Of a stretch of 64,000 bases of DNA, positions 1-11,598 are shown piece after piece. Every line of letters starts with the position of its first letter. The first letter of the stretch is position 1. The stretch lies in contig NC_088319.1 in NCBI RefSeq assembly GCF_910592395.1, positions 6,574,001 to 6,638,000 on the forward strand, read 5' to 3'. Under the pieces are notes generated by a model, which was not told where the DNA came from, searched no databases, and worked only from the letters and a program-made list of their open reading frames with translations. The position numbers and the translations under genes were made by a program. This DNA comes from Lineus longissimus (taxonomy: Eukaryota > Nemertea > Pilidiophora > Heteronemertea > Lineidae).

Positions 1-877
1 AAGAAAACGTACACCACAAATAATAGACCAGTATTCCTTAAAGGACCAGTATAGTAACTAAGGGCAATATTACCAAGCCCTCGGCTGCCTAGTCACCTCC
101 TATTCTGCACAAAGTTTCCATCATCAAATTGCACAAAAAAGGGAAAAATTCAAAAACTGACGAAACTATCATGTATATCTGACTTGAGAGATTGCCCTTC
201 TGTCCCGTCTGCTGGGTTTTCTAAGGCGTCGGCTGGTCGAACAGAGGAAGAGGCAACAGCGGACTGAAAAAAGATATTGATGGAGAATCAGGTTTGGCTT
301 AGAATCCCTCATTGCCAAGGAGATGGGAGCCAGAATGGCATCAAGGTTTTCAGCTTAGTCCCTCCTCTCTCATCAGTGACCTTCTTACATGTAAGTCAGT
401 CGCTGCAGGCAGAATTAACCAATATTCACTTTGGCTTGCCCCGAATCTTCTCCCCTTTTTTTTCATTCAACTCACCTCTGTATCCATGGGTGCTGGTTCT
501 ACTTCTGGTTCTGCATTTGCCACAGATACTCGATGTTTAGCCTCACATCCTTTACACAGAGCTGAAAAGGCACCAGATTATGGGGGTAATGATAATATGA
601 TGTGCAATATAATAGTGTGAGGACATGATGATGATGATAGACTTGTTTTGATAATGCGACCGGCCATGCTGATTTTGTACGGCAGTGAAGCATCACCTCC
701 AGTGGCACTGGCAGGGAATCATAACTCGGACTTCCTGATCATCAAGCCAAGGCTCCAATCAACTTTCTAGGAAGAACACAAGTGAAGTGGTAAATCGTTA
801 TCACTCAGTTGGTTTTGCACCAAAGTTAGGTTTAGCCAGAGTGGGTATCATTACAGGCCTACTGCTTCTTTTCTACT
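1..877. other. Left edge, no gene recognised
   Basis: I see no domain, no convincing splice-linked exon and no RNA gene here. Open frames are short (under about 105 codons) and overlap on both strands, as expected by chance. The sequence continues into the decayed coding fragment that follows on the minus strand, so part of it may be the downstream side of that fragment. Confidence 0.4.
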
Positions 878-1383
878 TCAGTGATTTTGAGACTGATCCC
901 TTACCTGAGCCAACTGGGACAAAAACTCCCCACTTGATGTATTGTATATTTCCCCCCGAGACATCACTCGATAAACTAAACCACCATCTTTTCTGGGCTT
1001 CCGACTTGTTTTAGAGGGTTGATGAAGTGGGTGCTGGCATCTCCTTTGCTGATTCCATGATAAACTCAACTTGTATCGGTGGTTCGGGCATATTGTGGTG
1101 TCCACACTGGAGAACTCATATCAAACACGCCAGCACGAAGTGCTATGAGCTCCCATTCACTTTTGACTTGACTGGCTTTCCTGGAGGACATCCAACGCAT
1201 CAAATGGGAGTGCACGTCCTTCTTACATTGTTTCAAGGGGATCACACTCTTGTCATTGGGGTATGAAGCGTCAGTACCACACTCGATATCCTTGGATATG
1301 ACAGCAAATCCACATTTCAACTGTGATTTTTCAGGTTCCATTTTCAATAGACTATCACACAATGTACACGTGCATGTACACAA
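878..1383 (-). pseudogene. Decayed gene fragment with a Cys/His motif
   Basis: Two minus-strand frames (about 1383 to 1066, then 1105 to 878) overlap by about 40 bases and read as one protein if a one-base shift is allowed near 1105. The second part has the motif TICPNHRYKL, then a Trp, then RRCQHPLH. This C-x2-HR ... W ... C-x3-H arrangement could hold a metal ion. Similar short motifs occur in multicopy uncharacterised proteins of marine invertebrates, but I cannot name a family. There is no clear start, and neither end has convincing splice sites. I infer a pseudogene or a piece of a mobile element. A sequencing error at the frame break is the alternative. Confidence 0.35.
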
Positions 1384-1739
1384 TGCATTGTAACTGTAAC
1401 TGTTGTTGTTGTTGTCGTTGCTGGTGTTCGTTTCCGCCTAGACCGCTAAGCCTCCAGAGGGGTAATAAAGGCCTCTAGGTTGTTTGAGGGAGTGTGTGGG
1501 AGGGGCAAGGGAGAGGGGGGTTCACTAACATCTAAAAATGTAATTTTATTTGGAAAGCATGTGTATTTCGTCAGTTATCTGAGGGAATGGGCAAAAAATG
1601 GGCACCAGTGAGAAGGGCGCGACTCGACCCCCTCACCGGAAAACCGCAAGGGCGGCCGGATTTTTTTCTTTTGCAAATTAAAAAACAGCATTCTGACTTC
1701 CTTACCTGGAAGTGGCATCACCTAAAAAACTGCAGTGTT

Positions 1740-4700
1740 GGAGCTAAAGGAGAGTTAATATGTAAAGAGCAATCTCTAGTGAACTCACACAACTGTTTGA
1801 CATGGGGGAGCCCCCCAAACCCCCGTCATTCTGACATATTTAGCCAGTACATAGGGGGATGAGTCCCCCAAACCCCCTCCCCCGTTCTCTGAAAGTGACA
1901 GGTTTTAGTCAGTACATTGGGGGGGAAGGCCCCCCCCCCAACCCCCCCCCCCCCCATTGGCCTCTAAAAATAGAATTCCTTGGAGACGCTGAACAATAAG
2001 GCCCCGTAAAGAAGTAGTCCCCGCCCCGGTAGCTGTCTCATATCTGCGGACAGTGACAGAAGCAGCTCTTTGTGGTGAAATAATAATTGAATTTTCCACC
2101 TGCTAGCCTGGATATTTGTGTATGTTTCTTCACCGGTTAGTTAATAACGAATTTTTGTAGCTGATATATTCTTAATTGTTTTAACGCGTTTTTTTTGGAT
2201 TCGTTTGGCGCCAAAATCAAGAATGGCAAATTTACGATCTTGAAACTAGAGGCGCTGATGTCGTTCCGGAACGGTAGATGCTAAATCGGATAGCCAGGCG
2301 GTACGGGAACTCCTGCACTCCGACCACGTGACCTACATCATTACTTCACAGTTCTGGCACTGGGTCGAGTTTGGCAGTTACTAGAAATCACGTGACTGGA
2401 TCTGGATTTAGTAGTGTTAAAACTGACTTTTTTGAAGTAAAGTACGTAAATCGAGAAGAAGAGGACGTTTACTTCGTCTGCAATGAAATGTCACAACTGT
2501 CTCCGCCGACGTTGTTGTCCTGTATGTTCTAGCAGACGATTTTTAGATACATGATGTCCCACACCCGCACTTCAGGACAGTGGCGCCGGTGTGAATAAAT
2601 CTACTTGCGTGAATGGTCAATGGCTCATGACGTCATGAAATAATTGCGTCACGAGGAAGGAAACAAACTGTGGTTGCGGTGCGTCGTGAAAGCAGGATCG
2701 GCAAGCGCGGCCCGTATGGAATGCGACAAACTGTACCGGAACGAGAATTGTCATGGGTCTGAACAAATTTGTTCAGATTCGATGGACATGATGGATATAT
2801 GAATTTTGTTTACACTTTATACACACGTAACCATTACACTCACTACGTTGTGTGAGTTAATATGTAAAGAGCAATCTCTAGTGAACTCACACAACTGTCC
2901 TTCTGACATATATAGCCAGTACATTGGGGGATGAGTCCCCCAAACCCCCTCCCCCGTTCTCTGAAAGTGACAGGTTTTAGTCAGTACATTGGGGGGAAGC
3001 CCCCCCCCCCATTGGACTCTAAAAATAGAATTCCTTGGATACGCTGAACAATAAGGCCCCATAAAGAAATAGTCCCCGCCCCGGTAGCTGTCTCATATCT
3101 GCTGACAGAAGAAGCGTTTGTGGTGAGTTAATAATTGAATGCATGTCATGGCACCCAGGAGCTTTTTCTCATTTCTGAAACAGTTGCATGGCTGGAATGA
3201 ATTTCCAAATCAGTCCGTCAAATCTCTATGCAATGAAAATTGAAATGTCACAACTGTCTCCACCGACGTTGTCCTGTATGTCCTAGCAGACGATTTTTAG
3301 ATAAATGATGTGATTGATATACTTGTAGATTGGAATGAATTCTTTCTTCAATGATATGAAAGTTGAAAACCCTCTGACATGTCTGAGTACAAAAATGCAG
3401 AGGCAAGACACATCATGCATGTCAAGACACCCAGGAGCTTTTTCTCATTTCTGAAACAGTTGCATGGTTGGAATGAATTTCCAAATCAGTCCGTCAAATC
3501 TCTATCCAAATGGAACTTTAAGACCACTCTATATTTGTGCAGTAGTGTTAAAACTGACTTTTTGAAGTAAAGTACGTAAATCGAGAAGAAGAGGACGTTT
3601 ACTTCGTCTGCAATGAAATGTCACAACTGTCTCCGCCGACGTTGTTGTCCTGTATGTTCTAGCAGACGATTTTTAGATACACTTCAAGACAGTGGCGCCG
3701 GTGTGAATAAATCTACTTGCGTAATTGGTCAATGGCTCATGACGTCATGAAATAATTGCGTCAACAACGGGAATCATGGTAACTGTGGTTGCGGTGCGTC
3801 GTGAAAGCAGGATCGGCAAGCGCGGCCCGTATGGAATGCGACAAACTGTACCGGAACCGGAACTGTCATGGGTCTGCACTTTTTTTTTCAGATTCGATGG
3901 ACATGATGGATATATGAATTTTGTTTACACTTTATACATACACGTAACCATTGCACTCACTACGTTGTGTGAGTTAATATGTAAAGAGCAATCTCTAGTG
4001 AACTCACACAACTGTTTGACATGGGGGAGCCCCCAAACCCCCGTCCTTCTGACATATATAGCCAGTACATTGGGGGATGAGTCCCCCAAACCCCCTCCCC
4101 GTTCTCTGAAAGTGACAGGTTTTAGTCAGTACATTGGGGGGAAGGCCCCCCCCCCAACCCCCCCATTGGACTCTAAAAATAGAATTCCTTGGAGACGCTG
4201 AACAATAAGGCCCCATAAAGAAATAGTCCCCGCCCCGGTAGCTGTCTCATATCTGCTGAAAGAAGCAGCTCTTTGTGGTGAAATAATAATTGAATGCATG
4301 TCATGACTCCCAGGAGCTTTTTCTCATTTCTGAAACAGTTGCATGGTTGGAATGAATTGCCAAATCAGTCCGTCAAATCTCTATGCAATGAAAATTGAAA
4401 TGTCACAACTGTCTCCACCGACGTTGTCCTGTATGTCCTAGCAGACGATTTTTAAATAAATGATGTGATTGATATACCATTGGAATGAATTATTTCTTCA
4501 ATGATATGAAAGTTGAAAACCCTCTGACATGTCTGAGTACAAAAATGCAGAGGCAAGACACATCATGCATGTCATGACACCCAGGAGCTTTTTCTCATTT
4601 CTGAAACACAAATCAGTCCGTCAAATCTCTATCCAAATGGAACTTTAAGACCACTCTATAATTGTGCAGTAGTGTTAAAACTGACTTTTTTGAAGTAAAG

Positions 4701-5130
4701 TACGTAAATCGAGAAGAAGAGGACGTTTGCTTTGGTCTGCAATAAAATGTCACATCTGTCTCCGCCGACGTTGTCCTGTACATATGTCCTAGCAGACGAT
4801 TTTTAAAATCATGATGTCCCACACCCGCACTTCAGTGGCGCCGGTGTGAATAAATCTACTTGCGTGAATGGTCAATGGCTCATGACGTCATGAAATAATT
4901 ACGTCACGAGGAAGGAAACAATGGGAATCATGGTAACTGTGGTTGCGGTGCGTCGTGAAAGCAGGATCGGCAAGCGCGGCCCGTATGGAATGCAACAAAC
5001 TGCACGAACCGGAACTGTCATGGGTCTGCACAAATTTTTTCAGATTCGATGGACATGATGGATATATGAATTTTGTTTACACTTTATACACACGTAACCA
5101 TTACACAATGTACCTGGGGCAAAACAAAAG
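1740..5130. repeat. Tandem array of a ~1.1-kb unit, about three copies
   Basis: The same blocks recur in the same order. The word GAGTTAATATG lies at 1752, 2854 and 3971 (spacing 1,102 and 1,117). The block around GACGTCATGA lies near 2629, 3741 and 4883 (spacing about 1,112 and 1,142). A conserved GC-rich block (GTGCGTCGTGAAAGCAGG) occurs near 2680, 3795 and 4950. Each unit carries a G-run/C-run stretch (for example 1918-1956, 2990-3010, 4135-4165), a GACGTCATGA palindromic core, and shorter internal duplications such as the AGGAGCTTTTTCTCATTTC block at about 3160, 3430, 4312 and 4585. Open frames inside shift between copies and show no domain. It looks like satellite DNA or tandemly duplicated transposon sequence. 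Confidence 0.8.
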
Positions 5131-5536
5131 GCATGAAAAGGTAGCTCAGATCATGTACTTTCAATTTCAATAGGCGGTGTTTAGTGATAATTCTGTTTGA
5201 TGCACGAAAATTGACAAAAGACTTAGCCTGTTTTGAGGGATAATGCATGTTTTTTTAAAAGGAAAATGAGTAGGAAATGGTTAACAGCCTACCGGGCATC
5301 CTGTGCATAGGGCATCCTGTTCTATTACACCAGCTCTATTAAAGTGACGCAGAACCGGTGCTATCACAAACCACTGAATACATGCAGTAGATAACGAAAA
5401 TTCGAGTGATTCGCAGACCACCAGCACTTAAATTTCATGTCTAATGCGATATATAGTATCTACGTAATTGGCAACACTTCTGGCAATATTAGAGTCTGAT
5501 AAAACGTGTTTCATTATGTCGCCTGGCAAAGCATTT
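5131..5536. other. LINE 3' flank, no gene
   Basis: This lies between the tandem array and the stop codon of the minus-strand LINE. It contains no recognisable coding signal. The part nearest 5536 is probably the 3' untranslated end of that LINE. I see no clear poly-A or simple-repeat tail marking its exact end. Confidence 0.4.
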
Positions 5537-7660
5537 TCAAAGTTTATATTTGTTGACTGATATCTTATTTCGCCTTTTGTCCTTGATTACTCGGAAAAGT
5601 CCAACGCGTTGGGTTTCATATGCAGGGCATCGACAAAGAAAATGTTCTTCGTTTTCTACCGTATTGGAGTCACGTTTATGACAGATTCTATTCACTAGAG
5701 GGATACCTCTGTAGCGTCCTATCTCAATGTTTATCGAAAAAGATCCATTCCTCAGTCTTGCTAATATTGATCGTTGTGATCTATTCAATGGAGTTTTCAC
5801 ATAATCCTCAACGCCAAAAAAGGTTTTCAATGTTTTGTATGTTCTCAGTTTGGGCATTTCATTAATTTGTGCGCGCCATTGGTCTACGTGCGCCGATATC
5901 AGGTGATCGTTAACACTTGTTATCAGGATTCGCGATTCTGCCTTTGTACGACCGTGTAGTAATTCAAACAAAGTGGCCATATCACATTTCACAAAAATAT
6001 TTCTGATACTCCTGGCCCAGTTATCCAGTCCCTTACGGGCGAGTTCATAGCCCCAGAGAAAGATCCTTTTTGTAAGCCTGTCTCTCGGCAAGTTACATAA
6101 CCGTATCCATAGGCCGATTATTTTTGTCTGGAATCCGACTGTAACGGAAGCCCAGCCCATATCCCCCTCTATAGAGGGTAGGGCTGCAAATTTGCCCACG
6201 CCAAGGAAAGATCTCATTGCTCTATAATGTACTTTCTCTATCTCCTTGTATGGTTTAAAACCCCACACACTACATACAAGCATAATCCAAGATCGGGGCC
6301 ACCTTGGCCTCATATAGCTTACTGTATGTATCATAACTTAGTCTTCTTGTCTTAAATGCTTGCCGTAATCGTGTAATCAAGCGTGTCCTGGATTTGTACT
6401 CCTAAGTATCTGTATTGCTCGGTTAGCTTTATTTGCGCGTTATTGAACAAGAAATTGAAAGCAGTTTTCGGATCGTTTTTCCTACTACAGTGCATCACCT
6501 GTGTTTTGTCAACGTTTATTTGCATTCTCCATTTTGCACACCATCTTTCTGAGATTCGAATCATTTGCTGCAGGGACTCCTCTGAATCACTTAAGAAGAC
6601 AATGTCATCTGCATACAGTAAGATAGAGACCTTCTCTCCGTTTACCCCTTATCCACTGGATTTAATTTCGCGTGCCAAATCGTTTATATATAGAGAGAAC
6701 AGGGTGGGAGATATAGACAGTCTCTCTGACGGACGCCAGATGTCGTTTGGAAATACACATGTAGTCTGTTAAGTGGCCATTGACCTTCACGCAAGCCTTA
6801 GTACTCGTGTACATAGCATTTACTGTTCTGAGAAACTTTCCTCGGATACCCATCTTGTGCAGTTTGGTGAAAAGACAAGTTCTGTTTATATATCATGAAA
6901 GGCCTTAGAGAAATCAATGAAACATAGAAATGTTGACTGTTTTTGTAACTTCCTGTTGCGCAGAATTGTGGTTAGTCCATATATTTGATCAATACAGTTC
7001 CTATCTGCACGAAACCCATTCTGCTCATCAACGATCAGGTCATTTTCCTCACAGTATTTCATAAGTCTGTTGTTCAGGACCGCACTATACACCTTACTTA
7101 TGGTAGAATTTAAGCTTATCCCCCGATAACTGAGCGGGTCTTTACTGTCTTTCCCTGGTTTCAGAATAGGGTGAATAATACTGTTTTTCCAAATTCCTGG
7201 TATCCTTCCACTCTGAAAAACCCGGTTGAAAAGGCGAAATAAGATATCAGTCATTTTTGGTGATTTTAGTGTCTCGTTCGGAATTCTGTCTGGGCCGCAC
7301 GCTTTACCTAGTTTAAGCTTACATATAGCTCTGACCACTTCAATTCGTGAGATATCAATGTTTAGAGTATGAGCGTTAGGCCGACCATCAGCATTGTCAG
7401 TCATTTCGATTTCCTCCCATTGCTTCTGAATTGCTTCGTAGTGATTCTGATCGAAATATTGCACATTCTCACCATTATAAAGCGTCTCAAATGTATTTTT
7501 CCACTCGGTCATTATGTCCGCCTTGTTATGCTAGATAGATCCGTCGGGCATGCGCACCGCATCAATCAGATCATGGCGTTTTTTGCCTGGACCAAGGTTT
7601 TTCACCTCATTCCAAAATGCCTTTGGATCATCTGTCCGTAACTGTTCTATCCGATCCATA
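5537..7660 (-). pseudogene. LINE-A ORF2, reverse transcriptase half (broken)
   Basis: Several minus-strand frames together cover the RT. Frame 7660-7531 has the pre-RT region with KAFWNEVKNL. Frame 7512-6886 has GKACGPDRIPNETL, YRGISLNSTISKVY, the GFRADRNCIDQI block and the first catalytic Asp in CFIDFSKAF. The YADD catalytic box (YADDIVFLSD) is readable near 6640-6600. Frame 6564-6352 has the thumb region (INVDKTQVMHCS, YRYLGVQIQD). Frame 6334-5537 has the C-terminal domain with a Cys/His cluster (CHKRD ... EEHFLCRCPAY), as found at the end of many LINE ORF2 proteins. Frame shifts and stops separate these parts, so no functional enzyme can be made. It continues the endonuclease half found at 14450-15760. 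Confidence 0.85.
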
Positions 7661-7715
7661 TACTGTCTTCTCTCACTTAACCGAGCGCGGCTGAATCGTA
7701 AAATGACTAAGTCCA
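7661..7715 (+). repeat. Left terminal inverted repeat of the pogo-like element
   Basis: Starts TACTGTCTTCTC and ends near AAAATGACTAAGTCCA. It matches the reverse complement of the right end at 14388-14446, with a few mismatches and a 4-base length difference in the middle. The flanking TA lies at 7659-7660. The LINE reading frame happens to stay open through it, which hides the boundary. Confidence 0.85.
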
Positions 7716-8150
7716 AATGAATAGGCCGATTTTACTGGTGGCAGGCGAATATTAGAAAGAACAGCCACAGCTGATTATTGACTCCCTTTTCGTGGGCAAT
7801 GCCAATGCCTTCCACATAAGTTGATAAAAGACATGAACATTGACATGGGGTAGTCCTGTACTGAATGAATGAATACAATACAACTAGCGTCCTCATTTTA
7901 TGCCTATAGTCTTGGTTGACCAGAAATTTTTAATCTGGGGTCTATGATAAAGCCAGCTTGATGGGTATGCAGAATGTCCCAATAAAGAAGTATTGTTGTC
8001 AACGAATAAATTAAAGAAGATCACAGATATACTTATCAATTTACCAATCAATTTTATTATCCAAACGGGTTTCACACGTCATCATCAATAACATCATTAT
8101 CCTCTTCTCCTTCCGAAAACTCAATCCCCTCAACAAACTGCTCAAGCTCA

Positions 8151-9264
8151 TCATTTACCATCTCTACCTCTACATTGTCCCGAGATAAATGTGTCTGTCC
8201 CATTCTCTGCGGTGATTGCATCACGAAACTGCTGATTTCGATGCGCCGGATACCTGTCTAAAAGTAACAGGAACGTGGCCCCTGCTACAAATGGCACAAT
8301 CAGGGCCTGCAACCACTCGATTAGCGACTGGTGTCGGGCCAAACCCTGTGGACTACCAGTTACCTGGAAAAGCAAACAACAAGTATGAACATTTACATTA
8401 CTTTTCTGAACAGTCAGACACGCACAATGTTTTGGTTGCATCCATGACAAACCTACAACAATTTTAGTCATCGGAGTTCTGATTTTCCTAAAAAATAAAA
8501 AAATACTACCATAAACTAGAATGTCTGACCGTCAATGACAACACTGATGATGCCAGGTACATGTCCTGTACTACAACCACGGACTTGTATACTATGCCAA
8601 TACTCACTCGCCTGAAGCTGCCGAATGACGTCACCATCTGGTGCCAAGCCTCTGAAGTTGACCTCGGCTCGTCCTTTTCGTCCATCTGTCATAACTACTA
8701 GAGTCACCGTGCATCCAAGTTTCGAGTTGCCTTGGGATGATCTAATGTCAACATTCTGATACCCAGTCGCTTCCATTGTTGATCTTGGCACCATATCAAA
8801 TGTTCATGATCATGTTCATGATGACATCAAAATCAGCGTCTCTGATGAGGTCGGCAAACTCTCCCCGGTAGTTGGCAACCAAAGCCTGGGCGTTGTCATC
8901 AGGTAACCCCCTTGAATATTTGGTCTTCCTTCGATAGCTGATTTGTTTCCTGAAATGGAATTTGCATATCATTGAAATTCACCGAATACAATCCATTCCG
9001 TACGTTAAGGCCGATCCGTGCAACAGAGGAATAAAGCTCACCTTTCCATAGGGTTGCTAAGCCAATGTGCAGATGCATGGAAAAGGTATCGCAGGGGTCT
9101 CCGTTCTTGTCTTTCGGCCTTTGTTTCGTTCGGAAGCTAGGCCAACCATTGCCGAAATTCTCTTCCAGCTTGCCCTTTGATATCCTCACCGGGAACAGGG
9201 AAACCAAGTCTTCGGCGCTCAAGGAACCAAGTGTTCAAATTGTTTTCCATTTCGGGCGAGTATG
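8151..9264 (-). pseudogene. pogo-like transposase, downstream part (broken)
   Basis: After an acceptor (TTTTTATTTCAG, exon from 9264) the frame reads ENNLNTWFLERRRLGFPVP, typical of the Tc5/CENP-B DNA-binding domain. After a frame shift near 9140 it continues with NFGNGWPSFRTKQRPKD, the F-x2-GW-x2-F-x2-R block of the same domain. The DDE core follows in another frame (8794-8516), with SKLGCTVTLVVMTDGRKGRA, and then LLLLDRYPAHRN near 8280-8245, which holds the second catalytic Asp. At least three frame breaks occur. It was separated from its N-terminal part (13530-14017) by the Harbinger insertion. I infer one ancestral transposase of usual length. Confidence 0.75.
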
Positions 9265-9405
9265 CTGAAATAAAAAAGCTAACACGTTTAACATCTTTTG
9301 AAATATTGGTGATGACCACTGGTATGAACGCAATGTTAGTCCTAAGAATAAAGGTCCCTGGAACAATAATACTGATTGTAAAAGGCATGGTCAGGGTCAG
9401 TCGGC

Positions 9406-9440
9406 GCGGCTCCACTTGACAGTTTTCTGTCGAAAGTTTG
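9406..9440 (+). repeat. Left terminal inverted repeat of Harbinger element
   Basis: Begins GCGGCTCCACTTGACAG and matches the reverse complement of the right end near 13518 (GCGGCTCCACATGACAG), then both continue with CTGTCGA-type motifs. More GACAG and CTGTC copies follow up to about 9545 and are likely binding sites for the encoded proteins. Confidence 0.8.
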
Positions 9441-9692
9441 CTATCAGATAGTGACTGTCCAATGACTATCCCGTGGAAGTTGTTCAGCTAGTGGCTGTAT
9501 GACAGCAATAGATAACTGTCCGAAAGATTGTAGGATGGTCAATTTCTGTCGTGTGGAAGTGAGCCACATAGATTATGCAAGTTGGTTATAAAAGTGTCAG
9601 ACAGTGCTTTTATAGACTAGCACTTGCTCTATTTTGGGATAGAACTGTCGTACAGATCCGTCGAACAGATCAGTGCGAGTTCAACACGAGAA

Positions 9693-11598
9693 ATGGCAGA
9701 CGAATTTCATGTTGAAGTTGCGGAGAGTGAATGGTCGCAAGATGTGGTCAGCAACCTCATTGAAGGTTACAGAGCGAGGCCTGCACTATGGGATGTCACG
9801 TCTGCCGAATATAGAGACAGGTTGAAGAAAGAGGATGCATGGAAAAGTCTGGCGAAGGATTGTAAAAGAGATAAAGTGCAAGTGACGAGAAAAATGCACA
9901 ACCTGAGAAACCAGTATGCGCAAGAATTAAAGAAAGCCACCAAGAGGAAATCTGGGCAAGGGACTGACGACGTTTACACCCCAAAGTGGATGTACTACAA
10001 GGCATTCTCTTTTCTAAGGGGAGTTATTGGAGAACGAAAATCGAAGACCAATTTGGTGAGAATTATCTTTATTTGTTAATTTTGTTACATGATTTCTCTC
10101 TTGCAGGTTTATTTCAGGCTCTCATGTCATAAATGCTCTTCATTCCGCCCACTTTAAGGACGGCTTCCTCAAATGAACTTGTACTGCCGCGAAACCTCAC
10201 CCTGTGGTGAGAGGAAGTACTCTCGAAATTCGTGGCGGATGTCTTGTGGGGTTTGAGCATGACGGTTGCTTGTGAATGGCTCGATTTGGAGCAGGTTGTT
10301 TGCTGGCATGCCCTCTTTTCGCCATGCTCCAGGGGTAATGACACCAGTAGCCATGTCTTCCATATCGACTGTACCATGTGGAGCGTAGCGTGCGCGCGAG
10401 TCTTTCTTCGTGATCATCAAATTATGTAATGCACAGGAAGCCAAAACGATATCCTCTGCTTTCTGTGCATCTTCAGCTATCGGCTTTCGAAATATGCGGA
10501 AGACGCTGGACATTATGCCGAATGCATTTTCGACGATTCTACGCGCTCTCGAAAGTCGGTAGTTGAAGATGCGCATGCTACCGGGAATGTCTCGCAGAGG
10601 ATATGGTTTTATTATGTTTTCCCGCAATGGAAAAGCATCGTCGGCCACAAATACAAATGGTACCTTCATATTTCGACCTGGAAGTACCCTTGGTGATGGT
10701 AGGCAAAGGGTCTTGTTCTCAAGACCCGAAGATAATGAACACCTGCCGAATATGCCCCCGTCAGCAACCCTTCCATTACATCCGACGTCGACAAACGTAA
10801 AGCGGTATTTCGCATCAACCAATGCCATCAGCACAATACTGTGGAACCCTTTGTAATTAAAATAAAAACTCCCAGACGCTGCTGGAGCTTGCATGGTAAT
10901 ATGCTTTCCCTCTATGGCACCGATGCATTGGGGGAAGTTCCACCTTTCAAAGAATTCGGAAGCAAGTTGTAACCAATCATCGGAGTCGGAAGGAAACTGC
11001 AAAAAATTAAAAAATCGTAACTATACATGTACTTGTACCACAATATTCAAACAGAAAAAATATATATTTTCAGGAACAAGAAGAACAAGCGCCAGATGAT
11101 ACGCCAGATGCAACACTATTTAACAAGGACGAGATCTGCACTCAACCTCGAGGATCACCATCTTCCGTGGCCACACCCAACCCGCCACCGTCGAAATCTC
11201 GAAAACGAAAGGATGTCGGTCGTGCGTCTGATGAAATCCTTCAGAAGGCATGTGAAGTTATGTCAAGGGAGACCGATGAACTGGACACATTTGGTGCTTT
11301 TGTTGCTTCTGAGTTGAGGGGATTGAAATCAGAGTCGAACCGCAAGAAATTGAAACGGGATATTCAAAGGGTCATTCTTGAAGCAGCTGAGAAGGACGAT
11401 GAAGACGCCGCAGCTATGACAACCACACTGACGCCCAGCACTTCTCGCAGCTCAACTTGCAGTCCTTCGTTGACGGGATTCAGCCAAAAAGAGCAGGGAA
11501 ACACAGGCCCGGACGACAAGCAAATTCCGAATCAATTTTCCTTCCTACACATGCTTCAGGATCAGACAAACGTCATGTGTAATGATAAGAATAATTAA
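9693..11598 (+). CDS. MADF-BESS DNA-binding accessory protein of the Harbinger element
   Basis: Two exons join in phase 0: 9693-10055 (donor TTG|GTGAGA) and 11074-11598 (acceptor ATATTTTCAG), giving about 295 residues. The first exon is a MADF (Myb/SANT-like) domain: SNLIEGYRARPALWDV near residues 15-35, then WKSLAKDCK, VTRKMHNLRNQYAQELKK and PKWMYYKAFSFL. The second exon has a basic stretch (PPPSKSRKRKD) and a BESS-like motif (FGAFVASELRGL ... KLKRDIQRVILEA) for protein contacts. In Harbinger elements such a protein binds DNA and helps bring the transposase to the nucleus and to the ends. The start is the ATG opening the MADF-containing frame (ENTR-like leader absent; MADEFHVEV). Its intron (10056-11073) contains the whole last transposase exon on the other strand. 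Confidence 0.85.

Noticed and set aside
1740-5130. A CRISPR-like or regular short-spacer array
   Set aside because: The units are about 1.1 kb long with internal indels and runs of G and C; no short repeats with unique spacers, and the DNA is from an animal.
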